Shown here: positions 9,552-18,571 of the stretch, piece by piece
Position numbering within the stretch: position 1 is the stretch's first letter
How the letters are laid out: each line of letters starts with the position of its first letter
Assembly: GCF_018398875.1 (NCBI RefSeq)
Contig: NZ_JAGWDK010000006.1
Span: 124,001-188,000, forward strand
Length of the DNA stretch: 64,000 bases
Direction of reading: 5' to 3'
Source of the DNA: Bradyrhizobium sp. sGM-13
GTDB lineage: Bacteria > Pseudomonadota > Alphaproteobacteria > Rhizobiales > Xanthobacteraceae
Notes under the pieces: generated by a model
What the model was told of the DNA's origin: nothing
Seen by the model: only the letters and a program-made list of their open reading frames with translations
Database searches by the model: none
Translations under genes and position numbers: made by a program

Positions 9552-10691
9552 TTAGGAAGCTTGCAGCCATTCCTGCCGAACGCTTTCATCGGCTTCACTC
9601 TTCGAAGCTCTCGCAGCCAGCGCGTCGAATTTCTCCCGCTTCATCAATTGCGACAGCGCCCAGACCGCTGCGCCGCGAACCAGCGGGCTTGCATCCTCGA
9701 GCAATCGCTCTGCTTCAGTCGCCAGCGCCGCATCCCCTGCATTGCCGATCGCGATCAGCACGTTGCGGACAAAGCGGTCGCGGCCGATGCGCTTGACCGG
9801 CGATTTCGAAAACAGAGCGCGAAATGCGGCGTCGTCGAGCCGCGCCAACTCTGCTAGCGCAGGCGCGCGCAATTCCGCGCGCGCGGCAAGTTTGGTTTCG
9901 CGGCCTTTTTGCGCGAATTTGTTCCACGGGCACACGGCGAGGCAATCGTCGCAGCCATAGATGCGGTTACCGATGCTTTTGCGGAATTCGCGCGGGATCG
10001 GGCCCTTGCTCTCGATCGTCAGATAGGAAATGCAGCGTCTTGCATCGAGCTTGTAAGGTGCAGGGAACGCAGCAGTCGGGCAGATCTCCTGGCAGGCATT
10101 GCATGAGCCGCAATGGTCGGTGTCGGCGGTGTCGCGCGGCAGCTCGGCAGCGGTGAAGATCGCGCCGAGAAACAGCCATGAGCCGAATTCGCGCGAGACG
10201 AGATTGGTGTGCTTGCCTTGCCAGCCTAGGCCCGCCGCCTGCGCCAGCGGCTTTTCCATCACCGCTGCAGTATCGATGAACACCTTTACGTCCTCGCCCG
10301 AAGCCGCGACCAGCCACCGCGCCAGCGTCTTCAGGCGTTTCTTGATCACGTCGTGATAGTCGTCGCCCTGGGCGTAGGCGGAGATTGCGCCGCGTGTGCG
10401 CTTTTCGAGGAGCGCGAGCGGATTGTCATCGGGTCCGTAATTGAACCCGAGCATGATGATCGACCGCACACCCGGCCACAGCACGCGCGGATCCATCCGC
10501 CGCTCGGGCTGAGCCGCAAGCCAGTCCATGTCGCCATGCGCGCCGTCATCGAGGAACTCGCGGAAATACTTTCCGGCATTGCCGAGCGCGCCGGGATCGG
10601 TGACGCCGATGCAATCGAAACCGAGCGTCGCGGCTTCGCGCACGAGCGCGGACTTTAGATCGGTGGCGGAGAGCTTGACGGCCTGGTTCAG
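9552..10691 (-). CDS. queG: Epoxyqueuosine reductase (apparent CTG start)
   Basis: The protein reduces epoxyqueuosine to queuosine in tRNA. It shows [13 protein letters not shown], the cobalamin-binding core, and two 4Fe-4S cysteine sets ([15 protein letters not shown] and [10 protein letters not shown]), followed by a HEAT-like C-terminus. Homology begins at about [19 protein letters not shown], but no ATG, GTG or TTG lies nearby in frame. The CTG at 10691-10689 overlaps the stop of the upstream glutathione S-transferase gene as CTGA, the same geometry as an ATGA coupling, and gives 379 residues as expected. The next upstream start (10817) would place 42 odd residues inside the other gene. 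Confidence 0.92.
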   Translation of the reverse strand: MNQAVKLSATDLKSALVREAATLGFDCIGVTDPGALGNAGKYFREFLDDGAHGDMDWLAAQPERRMDPRVLWPGVRSIIMLGFNYGPDDNPLALLEKRTRGAISAYAQGDDYHDVIKKRLKTLARWLVAASGEDVKVFIDTAAVMEKPLAQAAGLGWQGKHTNLVSREFGSWLFLGAIFTAAELPRDTADTDHCGSCNACQEICPTAAFPAPYKLDARRCISYLTIESKGPIPREFRKSIGNRIYGCDDCLAVCPWNKFAQKGRETKLAARAELRAPALAELARLDDAAFRALFSKSPVKRIGRDRFVRNVLIAIGNAGDAALATEAERLLEDASPLVRGAAVWALSQLMKREKFDALAARASKSEADESVRQEWLQAS

Positions 10692-11380
10692 AAGTCGAGG
10701 TCCACGTAGGTGCGTGACGCCGGAACGCCCGCCAGCCACTCGCTCAAGAGCGGGCGGAACGACGGGCGGGATTTCACCCGCGCGTACCACATCTTTGCCG
10801 CTTCGTCCTCGCTCCATGGCACATCGCCCAGATAATCGATCGCCGAAAGGTGCGCCGCGGCGGCGAGATCCGCGTAGCTCAGCCGGTCGCCGGCGAGGAA
10901 ATTGCGCGTCTGCGCCAGCCAGCCGATATAGGCCAGATGATAGCGCACATTGGCCTTGGCTGCGCGGATCACGTCGGCCGCCGGCGCGCCGCCGCCATTC
11001 TCCTCGCTCATGAAACGCTTATAGATGCGTTCGGTTACCAGCGGGTTCGAGGCCTCCTCGAAGAATTTTTCGTTGAACCACGCCATCAGCCGCCGCACCT
11101 CGACGCGCTCCGCCATCGACGCCGGCAACAGCCGCCGCTCGCCCGCCTCCAGGCCGTGCGTCTCGTCGAGATATTCGGCGATGACGCCTGCGCCGGGAAT
11201 CGGCGGAAAGCCGTCAGCCATCAACACCGGTGTGGTGCCCGCGGGATTGAGCACGAGAAACCCTTCACGCCGCTCCCAGGCTCGCTCTTCCACCAGGCGC
11301 AGGTCCAGGCCGTGTTCGCCCAGCACCAGGCGAATGAAGCGCGAATGCGGACAGAACGGATGATGATAGAGCGTGTACAT
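10688..11380 (-). CDS. Glutathione S-transferase family protein
   Basis: An N-terminal thioredoxin-like domain ([18 protein letters not shown], then [13 protein letters not shown] with the cis-Pro loop and GVIAEYLDE) and an all-helical C-terminal domain ([18 protein letters not shown]) define a cytosolic GST. The start at 11380 has AAGGA five bases upstream, better than ATG 11395. It is coupled to queG. Confidence 0.88.
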   Translation of the reverse strand: MYTLYHHPFCPHSRFIRLVLGEHGLDLRLVEERAWERREGFLVLNPAGTTPVLMADGFPPIPGAGVIAEYLDETHGLEAGERRLLPASMAERVEVRRLMAWFNEKFFEEASNPLVTERIYKRFMSEENGGGAPAADVIRAAKANVRYHLAYIGWLAQTRNFLAGDRLSYADLAAAAHLSAIDYLGDVPWSEDEAAKMWYARVKSRPSFRPLLSEWLAGVPASRTYVDLDF

Positions 11381-11455
11381 GAAATCCTTGAACAATTCGC
11401 GGCGACGCTCAAGGAACCCGAGCGGTCAAGCCGCGTCATGCGATTCGCGACGCTA

Positions 11456-11497
11456 GAGCCTATTCGGTTCTGCCTGAAATCAGAACCGAATAGGCTC
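11456..11497. repeat. Perfect 17-bp inverted repeat
   Basis: GAGCCTATTCGGTTCTG (11456-11472) and its exact reverse complement (11481-11497) flank an 8-nt spacer. It has no U-tract, so it is more likely a dispersed palindrome than a terminator. It lies 60-100 nt beyond the GST start in an otherwise empty 270-nt gap. Confidence 0.7.
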
Positions 11498-11669
11498 CAG
11501 CCTTTGTTTTGACGCGTTTTGTTTGCGCGAACCGGGATTCAGTTCGCCCGAAAACGCTATAGCCAAGCCGGCGCAAGAGGCAACTGTCTTTGGCGTTTTT
11601 TTGCGATTGCGGCATCGGGATGAATAGGCGAGAAGGACCCGGCCTTTCCAGTCAAAACGGACCCCCATC

Positions 11670-12476
11670 ATGATGTCGGATGTAGTGAAGGCGGTGGTTC
11701 TCGGCATCATCGAGGGCGTCACGGAATTCCTGCCGGTTTCGTCGACCGGCCATATGCTGGTCGCGCAACGGTTCTTTGGGCTTGGTGAGGGCGCGTTCTG
11801 GCAGAGCTTTGTCGTGCTGATTCAACTCGGTGCGATCCTCGCCATCGTCATGCTCTATTTCGTCAAATTGTCGCGCGTCGCGCTTGGCATGTTCACCAAC
11901 TCCGACGACCGGCGTTTCGTGATCGGCGTATTGCTGGCGTTTCTGCCTGCGGTGGTCATCGGCCTGGTTGCCGGCAAGTACATCAAGGAGTTTCTCTTCA
12001 ATCCGTGGGTGGTGTGCTTCACCCTGATCGTCGGCGGCGCAATTCTGTTGTGGGTCGATCAACTCTATCTCAAGCCGACACAGCATGACGCCACACGCTA
12101 TCCGCTGCTGATGTATCTGTGGATCGGCATTGCGCAATGCGTGGCGATGATTCCCGGCGTCTCGCGCTCCGGCGCCAGCATCGTGGCGGCGATGCTGCTC
12201 GGCGGCGACAAGCGATCGGCCGCGGAGTTTTCGTTCTTTCTCGCGATCCCGACCATGGTCGGCGCATTCGGCTATGATTTCTACAAGAACCGCGCCGAGA
12301 TGACGACCGATCACATTGGTATCGTCGCGATCGGCTTCGTGGTCTCGTTTATCACTGCGGCGATCGTGGTGAAGACGTTCCTCACCTATGTCACCCGCCA
12401 CGGGTTTACGTTCTTTGCGTGGTGGCGCGTCGCCATCGGCATGCTCGGCCTGATCGCGCTGGCGCTGGGGAAGTAG
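11670..12476 (+). CDS. uppP: Undecaprenyl-diphosphate phosphatase
   Basis: A 268-residue polytopic membrane protein with both UppP (BacA) signatures, EGVTEFLPVSSTGHM at residues 15-29 and IPGVSRSGASI near residue 166, which form the active site recycling the undecaprenyl carrier used for peptidoglycan and O-antigen. About eight membrane helices. ATG 11670 or the adjacent 11673 could be used. Confidence 0.97.
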   Translation: MMSDVVKAVVLGIIEGVTEFLPVSSTGHMLVAQRFFGLGEGAFWQSFVVLIQLGAILAIVMLYFVKLSRVALGMFTNSDDRRFVIGVLLAFLPAVVIGLVAGKYIKEFLFNPWVVCFTLIVGGAILLWVDQLYLKPTQHDATRYPLLMYLWIGIAQCVAMIPGVSRSGASIVAAMLLGGDKRSAAEFSFFLAIPTMVGAFGYDFYKNRAEMTTDHIGIVAIGFVVSFITAAIVVKTFLTYVTRHGFTFFAWWRVAIGMLGLIALALGK

Positions 12477-12486
12477 GTCTCGAATT

Positions 12487-12574
12487 GTAGGGTGGGCAAA
12501 GGCGCTCTTGCGCCGTGCCCACCATCCAGCATTGCGCTCGCGATGGTGGGCACGCTTCGCTTTGCCCACCCTAC
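12487..12574. repeat. Large palindromic repeat
   Basis: GTAGGGTGGGCAAA (12487-12500) pairs with TTTGCCCACCCTAC (12561-12574), and an inner GTGCCCACCAT pairs with ATGGTGGGCAC. This long imperfect hairpin between convergent genes is a different repeat family from those at 5.8 and 8.9 kb. It could act as a bidirectional transcript end, but there is no T-run. Confidence 0.75.
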
Positions 12575-12581
12575 GAAAAAA

Positions 12582-13562
12582 CTACGCGCTCTTCCTTTGA
12601 AACTGCCCGGCGGCGCGGAAGCGCCAGAGATATTGCGGGGCGATCGCTTCCATCGCTTGCGGCGTAATGCCGAGCCCCTGCAGCGTCAGACCAGCCGCCT
12701 TCGCTTCGTCCGACACGACATTGTCGACTTGCAGCATCGCCACCTGGTCCGGCGTCAGCTTCAACGGACCCGGCGCGAATTGCAGGAAGTGCGACTTTAG
12801 CCTCGCCAGTCCCCACGGCAGCGAAACCAGCATGCGCTTGCGGTCGGTGATCTTGAGGATGATTTCCATGATCTCGCGCATGGTCAGCACATCAGGCCCG
12901 CCGAGCTCGTAGGTCGCGCCCGGCTTGGTCTTGCCCTCGGCGGCGTCGGCGACCGCGTCGGCGACGTCGGCGACATAGGCCGGCTGCACCCGCGTCTCGC
13001 CGCCGCCGATCAGCGGCAGGAACGGCGATATCCGGGCAAGCGACGCAAAGCGGTTGGTGAATTGATCCTCGGGCCCGAACAACAACGACGGCCGCAGGAT
13101 CGTGGCCGATGGCGCCGCCGCCAGCACGGCCTTCTCGCCAGCCGCCTTGGAGCGGAAGTAGGCCGAGGGCGAATTCTCGTCGGCGCCGATCGCCGATACA
13201 TGCACCATCTGCGCGCCGATGGCGGCGGCGGCCTTGGCGATGGTTTCGGCGCCTTTGGTCTGCACCGCGTCGAAGGTCTGCGCGCCGCTCTCGGCCAGGG
13301 TGCCGACCAGGTTGACCACGGTTTCGGAACCGCGCATCACCGCCTCCACCGAAGCCGGGTAGCGCAGATTGGCCTGCACGGGGTGGATCTGGCCAACGCG
13401 GCCGAGCGGCTGCAGGTGCCCGGCCAGTTCGGGCCGCCGTACCGCCACCCGAATCCGATAGCCGCGCTTGGCCAGCGCCCGGACCACGTTTCGCCCCAGA
13501 AAGCCCGATCCACCAAACACCGTGATGAGCGTTTCCAGGTTCGCTGCCGCGTGCAGTGCCAT
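12582..13562 (-). CDS. NDUFA9-like NAD(P)-binding protein (complex I-associated type)
   Basis: An atypical short-chain dehydrogenase: Rossmann start LITVFGGSGFLGRNVVRALAK (GGxGxxG), then VVNLVGTL and VHVSAIGAD, and YFRSKAAGE in place of the YxxxK site. Bacterial relatives of mitochondrial complex I subunit NDUFA9 and of NmrA-like reductases share this pattern. The start at 13562 (MALHAAANLETLITV) is chosen because the 34 residues encoded upstream show no homology-like character. Confidence 0.85.
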   Translation of the reverse strand: MALHAAANLETLITVFGGSGFLGRNVVRALAKRGYRIRVAVRRPELAGHLQPLGRVGQIHPVQANLRYPASVEAVMRGSETVVNLVGTLAESGAQTFDAVQTKGAETIAKAAAAIGAQMVHVSAIGADENSPSAYFRSKAAGEKAVLAAAPSATILRPSLLFGPEDQFTNRFASLARISPFLPLIGGGETRVQPAYVADVADAVADAAEGKTKPGATYELGGPDVLTMREIMEIILKITDRKRMLVSLPWGLARLKSHFLQFAPGPLKLTPDQVAMLQVDNVVSDEAKAAGLTLQGLGITPQAMEAIAPQYLWRFRAAGQFQRKSA

Positions 13563-13711
13563 CGGGGTCAATTCCTGCCGGTCAAATTCGAAGATATCGG
13601 TGGGATTTAGCGGATTCGCGATACGCCAACACGGCTCCGCTGTACAGCGGATTTCGGATGGCATTGAAGCGATTTGACAAGCGCGTGACCGATCCTTACT
13701 AACCCGCCCGG

Positions 13712-13798
<87 letters not shown>

Positions 13799-13883
13799 TC
13801 GCTTCGTTAGGCGATTGTTTCCACACAAGTAACGCAAAATCAGACGCTTAGGGCTACCGGCTTGGTACAAAAGGCTGGTACAA

Positions 13884-15452
13884 ATGCCCCTCAGCATGTC
13901 TCGCCCGTGGAAGCATCCCGACAGCGGTGTCTATTGGTTTCGCAGGGCCGTTCCCGCGGACTTGCGCGCGCTCGTTGGCAAGCGCGAAGAGAAGCGCAGC
14001 CTGCAGACAAAGGACCCATCGATCGCGCGGCGGCGGCATGCCGACGCGTTGGCTGAGGTCGAGGCCCGGTGGTCCAATCTGCGCGGCGGGGGCCGCACGC
14101 TGAGCGAACGTGAGGCCCACGAGCTGGCTGCCGTCTCGCATGATCGCTGGCTGGAACTCTACAAGAACAACCCAAGCGAACAAACCACCTGGCGGGTCGA
14201 TCTCGGCGATCGCCTCTGGCGGTCCCCGGCGGCTCTCGCGGGCCCGCTGGCGTCAAAATTTCTGTCTGAGTACGATCCCGACGTCGCAAAGCTCCGCGAT
14301 ATGGAGAATTGGTGCCGCGCCGGTGCCAAGGATTGCCTTGCGGCGCGTGGATTGGTGGTCGACCAAGAGAGCGAACTGGTTCTCGCCAAGGCGCTTAGTT
14401 TTGCCATCCAGCGTGCCAGCCTGACGCTTGCGGGTTACGCGAAGGGTGAATTCGGCGTCGGCCCGCGGGTTGGAGGGGCTGGAGGGGTGTGGCAAGGCAA
14501 TTCTTCGGTTGTGCCCGACACGGGCTTGCCGGTGCCGCTCGCCGAACTCGCCAAGGGGTGGTCCGCCGAGCGCAAACCCGCCCAAAAGACGCTTTACGAA
14601 TGGAGCCGTGTGCTACGCCAGCTCGAAGCCTTTCTGGGCCACGATAACGCCGGCAGAATCTTGAGCGAAGATCTGATTGCCTGGAAAGGCTCGATGGTTG
14701 AGGCCGGCTTGCGGCCGAAGACGATCCAGAACGCGAAATTGGCGCCGGTAAGGGCGATCCTGCAGTGGGGCGTCGACAACCGCCGGCTCGCGAAAAATCC
14801 AGCCGATCATGTCACGATCGAGGTCAAGGCGATCGCGACCGAGAAAAAGCGCAGCTTTACGGATGATGAAGCCCGCGTGATTTTAGCGGCATCCTTGCGG
14901 GAGAAGGATTCGGTCCGCCGCTGGGTGCCATGGCTGGGTGCCTATTCCGGCGCACGGGTATCCGAACTTTGCCAGTTGCGCGTCGAGGATGTGGTCGAGA
15001 TCGACGGTATCCGGTGCATGAAGTTCGACCCTGAGGCGGGTCCGCTCAAGAACAGCAGCTCGGAACGTACGATTCCGCTTCATCCAGCGCTGATCGACAG
15101 CGGGTTTTTGAAGTTCGTCGCAAGCGTCGGAGCGGGCCCGCTCTTTCCCCATCTCCAGCCCGATAAATTTGGCAAGCGGGGTGGAAACGGCACCAAGGTC
15201 ATTGGCCGATTTGTGCGATCGCTCGGCATCACCGACCTGCGCCTCTCACCAAGCCATTCCTGGCGCCACCGAATCAAAACGCTGGGACGCCGGCACGGGT
15301 TGGCGAAAGACCTCCTTGAGGCAATCACCGGTCACGGGCAAAAAAGCGTGGCTGACAGCTATGGGGAATTTCCGATGGAAGCCTTGTTTCGCGAGTTGAA
15401 GAAAATTCCCGCCCTCGATCTCAAGGCTACAAAAACTCCGGACCAGAGGTGA
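13884..15452 (+). CDS. Tyrosine-type site-specific recombinase/integrase
   Basis: A 522-residue integrase. The N-terminal region (WKHPDSGVYWFRRAVPADLR, then LVGKREEKRSLQTKD) is the DUF6538-like arm-binding part, a SAM-like core-binding domain spans about residues 220-310, and the catalytic domain carries R in SGARVSELCQLR, the HxxR box in SHSWRHRIK, H in AITGHGQKS and the nucleophile Y in VADSYGEF. It presumably integrates and excises the island at tRNA-Leu. ATG 13896 is an alternative start. Confidence 0.93.
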   Translation: MPLSMSRPWKHPDSGVYWFRRAVPADLRALVGKREEKRSLQTKDPSIARRRHADALAEVEARWSNLRGGGRTLSEREAHELAAVSHDRWLELYKNNPSEQTTWRVDLGDRLWRSPAALAGPLASKFLSEYDPDVAKLRDMENWCRAGAKDCLAARGLVVDQESELVLAKALSFAIQRASLTLAGYAKGEFGVGPRVGGAGGVWQGNSSVVPDTGLPVPLAELAKGWSAERKPAQKTLYEWSRVLRQLEAFLGHDNAGRILSEDLIAWKGSMVEAGLRPKTIQNAKLAPVRAILQWGVDNRRLAKNPADHVTIEVKAIATEKKRSFTDDEARVILAASLREKDSVRRWVPWLGAYSGARVSELCQLRVEDVVEIDGIRCMKFDPEAGPLKNSSSERTIPLHPALIDSGFLKFVASVGAGPLFPHLQPDKFGKRGGNGTKVIGRFVRSLGITDLRLSPSHSWRHRIKTLGRRHGLAKDLLEAITGHGQKSVADSYGEFPMEALFRELKKIPALDLKATKTPDQR

Positions 15453-15547
15453 AGCCAAGCTACACGAACCTCACGATTAACAGTCTGATTTGAAACGGGT
15501 TTTGTGGGTGAACCCCTATCGCCATGACTCCCAGGCGTCGTTTTCAT

Positions 15548-15596
15548 TTGACAGCAGCCGCAAGGTGGTGCTGTACTGTCCTCAGTCCCAGGACAG
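15548..15596 (+). promoter_or_regulatory. Promoter with palindromic operator upstream of the AbiE-like pair
   Basis: A TTGACA (15548-15553) is followed after 18 nt by TGTACT (15572-15577), an acceptable -35/-10 pair. CTGTCCT (15576-15582) and AGGACAG (15590-15596) form a perfect 7-bp inverted repeat overlapping the -10 and start region, with the ATG at 15609. This is the layout of an autorepressed toxin-antitoxin promoter; binding by the downstream winged-helix protein is inferred. Confidence 0.5.
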
Positions 15597-15608
15597 AGGA
15601 CGGCTCGC

Positions 15609-16184
15609 ATGAATGGGATTAAAAGCCAAGATATCGTGGTTTTGCTGAAGCTCGTAAGCCTTCAGGAGGAAGAGGAAAAGGGTTCGGGGGCGCTCCAATG
15701 GAGCTTCCCGAGTGAAGCACCGTATTCAGTGCGCGGGCTTGAGTCGCTCCTGGGCATCAGCAAGACCGAGATCAACGCCTCAATAAAGCGCAGCGTTTCA
15801 ACAGGGCTGGCCATCAAAGACCGTGATTCCGGTCGGCCTAAGCCCAATCGCCGCAATCTTCATAGCTTCATCGTCCATGGCCTGAAGTTTGTTTTTCCTG
15901 CAAAGCCCGGCGCTATGACGCGTGGTATTCCTACCGCGTTCGCCGCGCCAATGCTCAAAGGCCAGCTGGTCAGCGGCGGAGAGTACATTTACGTCTGGCC
16001 GGCCGCCGAGGGACGTGACATGGGGCAGTCTGTACAGCCATTGTTCAAGAGCGTTCCCGAAGCCGTGCAGAGAGATGAGCGGCTGTATGAATATTTGGCT
16101 CTCGTGGACGCGATCCGGCTCGGAAATCAAAGAGAAGTTGGGCTTGCCGGAGATAGGCTTTCCGAAAGGTTGCTGAAGAAATGA
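15609..16184 (+). CDS. Winged-helix-like protein, putative antitoxin partner of the nucleotidyltransferase
   Basis: A 191-residue protein with a predicted helix-turn-helix (YSVRGLESLLGISKTEINAS followed by a recognition-like helix SIKRSVSTGLA and a KDRDSGRPKPNRRN wing) in the N-terminal half, then a beta-rich segment. It is not a recognisable AbiEi by motif, but the organisation (DNA-binding protein immediately upstream of, and overlapping by 4 nt, a DNA polymerase beta-like nucleotidyltransferase) is that of AbiE-type type IV toxin-antitoxin pairs. A palindrome overlies its promoter. Function is inferred from context. Confidence 0.6.
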   Translation: MNGIKSQDIVVLLKLVSLQEEEEKGSGALQWSFPSEAPYSVRGLESLLGISKTEINASIKRSVSTGLAIKDRDSGRPKPNRRNLHSFIVHGLKFVFPAKPGAMTRGIPTAFAAPMLKGQLVSGGEYIYVWPAAEGRDMGQSVQPLFKSVPEAVQRDERLYEYLALVDAIRLGNQREVGLAGDRLSERLLKK

Positions 16185-16879
16185 CCGTCAGAGGCCAACT
16201 TCTTCAGATGCTGCAGACCGTTGCGGAGGCGCTCGGAGACGATTTTCGCGAGCGGCTTGTATTCGTGGGCGGTTGCACGACCGCCCTTTTCATCACTGAT
16301 GAAGTTACACTTGAAGGCGTAAGGGCCACGGACGATGTGGACCTTATTGTCGACCTCGCCGGATATTCGGATTGGGCGGAGCTGCAGGTGCAGCTCCGTG
16401 AAAAAGGGTTTTCGGAGTCACACGACGATACGGTCATCTGCCGGATGCGGCTCGGCGAACTTAAAGTCGATTTTATGCCCGATGATGCCGACATTCTCGG
16501 GTTCAGTAACCGTTGGTATGCGAAGGGAATCGCAACTGCGGTAACCTGTCCGCTAACCGACACCCTCGACATACGGCGCCTGACGCCGGAGTTGTTTATA
16601 GGCACGAAGTTGGAGGCCTATCTCGGTCGCGGCGAAGGCGATCTCTTCACGAGCCGCGATCTGGAGGACATCCTCCTGATTGTCGATGGCCGCCCGGAAA
16701 TCGTTGCGGAAGTCTTGGCGGCGGACGATGACATCCGGCAGTTCATTGCAGAACAGTTCGCAGCTTTGCTCGATAATCCCGAATTCGATTATTTTCTCGA
16801 AGGCAATATTCGGGGACCGGAAGGGCGTGTTGACATCGTTCGCAAGCGTTTCATCGCCTTGAGCGGCGGCGGTGATTAG
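16181..16879 (+). CDS. Nucleotidyltransferase (AbiEii/MNT-like), putative toxin
   Basis: A 232-residue protein with the polymerase-beta-fold pattern: VFVGGCTTALFITD (GG..T), RATDDVDLIVDLAGYSDWA (DxD metal-binding pair) and a third acidic strand in LKVDFMPDDAD. RLTPELFIGTKLEAYLGRGEGD then resembles the AbiEii C-terminal helices. AbiEii and MenT toxins add nucleotides to tRNA; smaller antitoxin-type MNT enzymes AMPylate HEPN toxins. The ATGA overlap with the upstream gene supports a paired system. Confidence 0.75.
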   Translation: MTVRGQLLQMLQTVAEALGDDFRERLVFVGGCTTALFITDEVTLEGVRATDDVDLIVDLAGYSDWAELQVQLREKGFSESHDDTVICRMRLGELKVDFMPDDADILGFSNRWYAKGIATAVTCPLTDTLDIRRLTPELFIGTKLEAYLGRGEGDLFTSRDLEDILLIVDGRPEIVAEVLAADDDIRQFIAEQFAALLDNPEFDYFLEGNIRGPEGRVDIVRKRFIALSGGGD

Positions 16880-16880
16880 A

Positions 16881-17609
16881 ATGGCGATCAATGTCAGTTG
16901 GCACAGCCAGACCGGCACGCGCACCAGCGATAATCGCGATTGCGGCGGCATTGGAATACGAGCCGATGAAGCGCTGTGCGTCGTTCTCGACGGATCGACG
17001 ACCGCTCCCGACAGCGGCATACTTGCACGGCAGATCATACGCGACATGGTTGATTGGTACGTCGCTTCTGACGAGGAAATAAATTCGGAGAGCTTGACCG
17101 TGCAGCTGAGACAGCTTCACGGAACTTTGTCCCGGCTGCATCCCCGAGCTTCAGCCAGCTACATGATTATGCATATACAGGATGACGCGCTTCTCGTCAT
17201 GCATGCCGGTGATTGTCTGTTGGGACGACGGGACAAAACGGATGAAATCGAGTGGTTAAGCCAGCCTCACACGCTCGCTAACGCCACGGGACATGTGCCG
17301 GTTGCGACAATAGCCGGGCTTACGACACGGCATCGACTGACCCGGAGTTTTCGCGCCCGGGAGTTTTTGGCCCCTGATGCGATGGAGTTGAATTTTGAGA
17401 AAGAGTTCGTCGTGGCGACAGACGGATTCTGGGCAGAGCTCGGTACGCAAGATCAAGCTCGCTTCCTGGAAGGTCAGAAGATAGCCATGCCGGTCGATGG
17501 AGATGATTGCAGTGCGCTCCGAATTTGGCTTCTCGATACAGAGCGGGATACCCGCGTACGATATGACGAAAAGAGCACTCATGGTTTTTACGCGAAAATA
17601 CGGTCGTGA
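16881..17609 (+). CDS. PP2C-like serine/threonine phosphatase domain protein
   Basis: A 242-residue protein with PPM/PP2C signatures: TRTSDNRDCGGIG near the start, ALCVVLDGSTTAPDSG (the VxDG metal motif), ALLVMHAGDCLLGR (GD motif) and FVVATDGFWAEL (ATDG motif). These Asp residues coordinate the two metal ions in PP2C phosphatases. The start at 16881 lies just after the upstream stop; GTG 16872 would overlap it. Directly downstream of the nucleotidyltransferase, it may be a third gene of that operon. Its target is unknown. Confidence 0.75.
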   Translation: MAINVSWHSQTGTRTSDNRDCGGIGIRADEALCVVLDGSTTAPDSGILARQIIRDMVDWYVASDEEINSESLTVQLRQLHGTLSRLHPRASASYMIMHIQDDALLVMHAGDCLLGRRDKTDEIEWLSQPHTLANATGHVPVATIAGLTTRHRLTRSFRAREFLAPDAMELNFEKEFVVATDGFWAELGTQDQARFLEGQKIAMPVDGDDCSALRIWLLDTERDTRVRYDEKSTHGFYAKIRS

Positions 17610-17749
17610 AGCGCGGCCGATTTCAGGTCGCTCAGTCCTGGCTGCCGCCATAGTACATGTCGCGTTTGGGACGCTTCAACAGATCTGGCCTGGCTCTCCA
17701 AACCCCTATTAGGTTGAGTCTGTGCGTGATTGAGCTCTGGAATAACGCG

Positions 17750-18571
17750 ATGATGAATACTTTGCTGGCACTCTCCGACCATGACCTGGACGGAGAATTG
17801 AAGAATCCGAATGCGCTCCGTCTCTATCCATCACGTGGAACGAGCGATGCCGAAGGCATCGAGATTCTTTGGGCTCCGTTTGACTTCGTAAACCGGAATG
17901 CCCGGATCGTAATCGTTGGAGTAACGCCGGGGCCGAACCAGGCGCGGCGCAGCTACAAGTCTGTGCGGGTGGCTGTCGCTAAAGGTGACGATCCCCAGGC
18001 AGACCTTGAAAGGATAAAGGCCGAGTCATCGTTCCGCGGCGATATAATCGAACCGAATTTGAAGTCACTCTTGGAGCATAGTGGCCTGGCCGAACGCGCC
18101 GGTATCGCGGACATCGACTATCTTTGGACCAAAGAGGCGTCCAAGGTGCATTTTACATCGACCATCCGATACCCGACCTTCATCAAGGGTAAGATGTTCA
18201 ACAACCAAATCGATTCTCTCGAGCATCCGGAACTCAGGAAGTACGTGGAAACCCGTCTTGCCGAGGAGCTCGCGAGCGTACCAACCGATGCCGATATCGT
18301 GGCGCTTGGCCAAAAAGGCCCCAAGATCGTCCGCCATGCAGCCAAAGCTGCGGGGATCGATCCTGGACGGGTTGTGGCACTCCCTCATCCGTCAGGCAGT
18401 GCGACCGGCGCAGTGCGCGATTTTCTATCGAAACAGAAGACGAAAAGCGTCCGGCCCTGCCGCTGCATGCTTTGTGATCGCACCCGCATCCCCAAGGGAT
18501 GGGATTTATCCAACCGTTTTCAGGTCCACGACCTCGTTCACGGAGAAAGCGGCGAGCGGAAGACGGGTTAG
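17750..18571 (+). CDS. Uracil-DNA glycosylase-superfamily protein
   Basis: The fold markers are present: RIVIVGVTPGPNQARRS resembles the GxDPG/GEAPG motif of family 4/5 uracil-DNA glycosylases, and VVALPHPSGSATG is the HPS-type motif. The usual iron-sulfur cysteines of family 4 enzymes are not obvious, although CRCMLC lies in the C-terminal tail. The superfamily removes deaminated or modified bases from DNA, so an island copy could act on modified phage DNA, which is inference. The start at 17750 is chosen because the residues encoded upstream are basic and unstructured; 17657 is possible. Confidence 0.65.
   Translation: MMNTLLALSDHDLDGELKNPNALRLYPSRGTSDAEGIEILWAPFDFVNRNARIVIVGVTPGPNQARRSYKSVRVAVAKGDDPQADLERIKAESSFRGDIIEPNLKSLLEHSGLAERAGIADIDYLWTKEASKVHFTSTIRYPTFIKGKMFNNQIDSLEHPELRKYVETRLAEELASVPTDADIVALGQKGPKIVRHAAKAAGIDPGRVVALPHPSGSATGAVRDFLSKQKTKSVRPCRCMLCDRTRIPKGWDLSNRFQVHDLVHGESGERKTG

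Noticed and set aside
11652..12569. 305-codon minus-strand frame across uppP
   Set aside because: The product is rich in His/Arg/Asp with no fold and lies opposite uppP, whose signatures are unmistakable.
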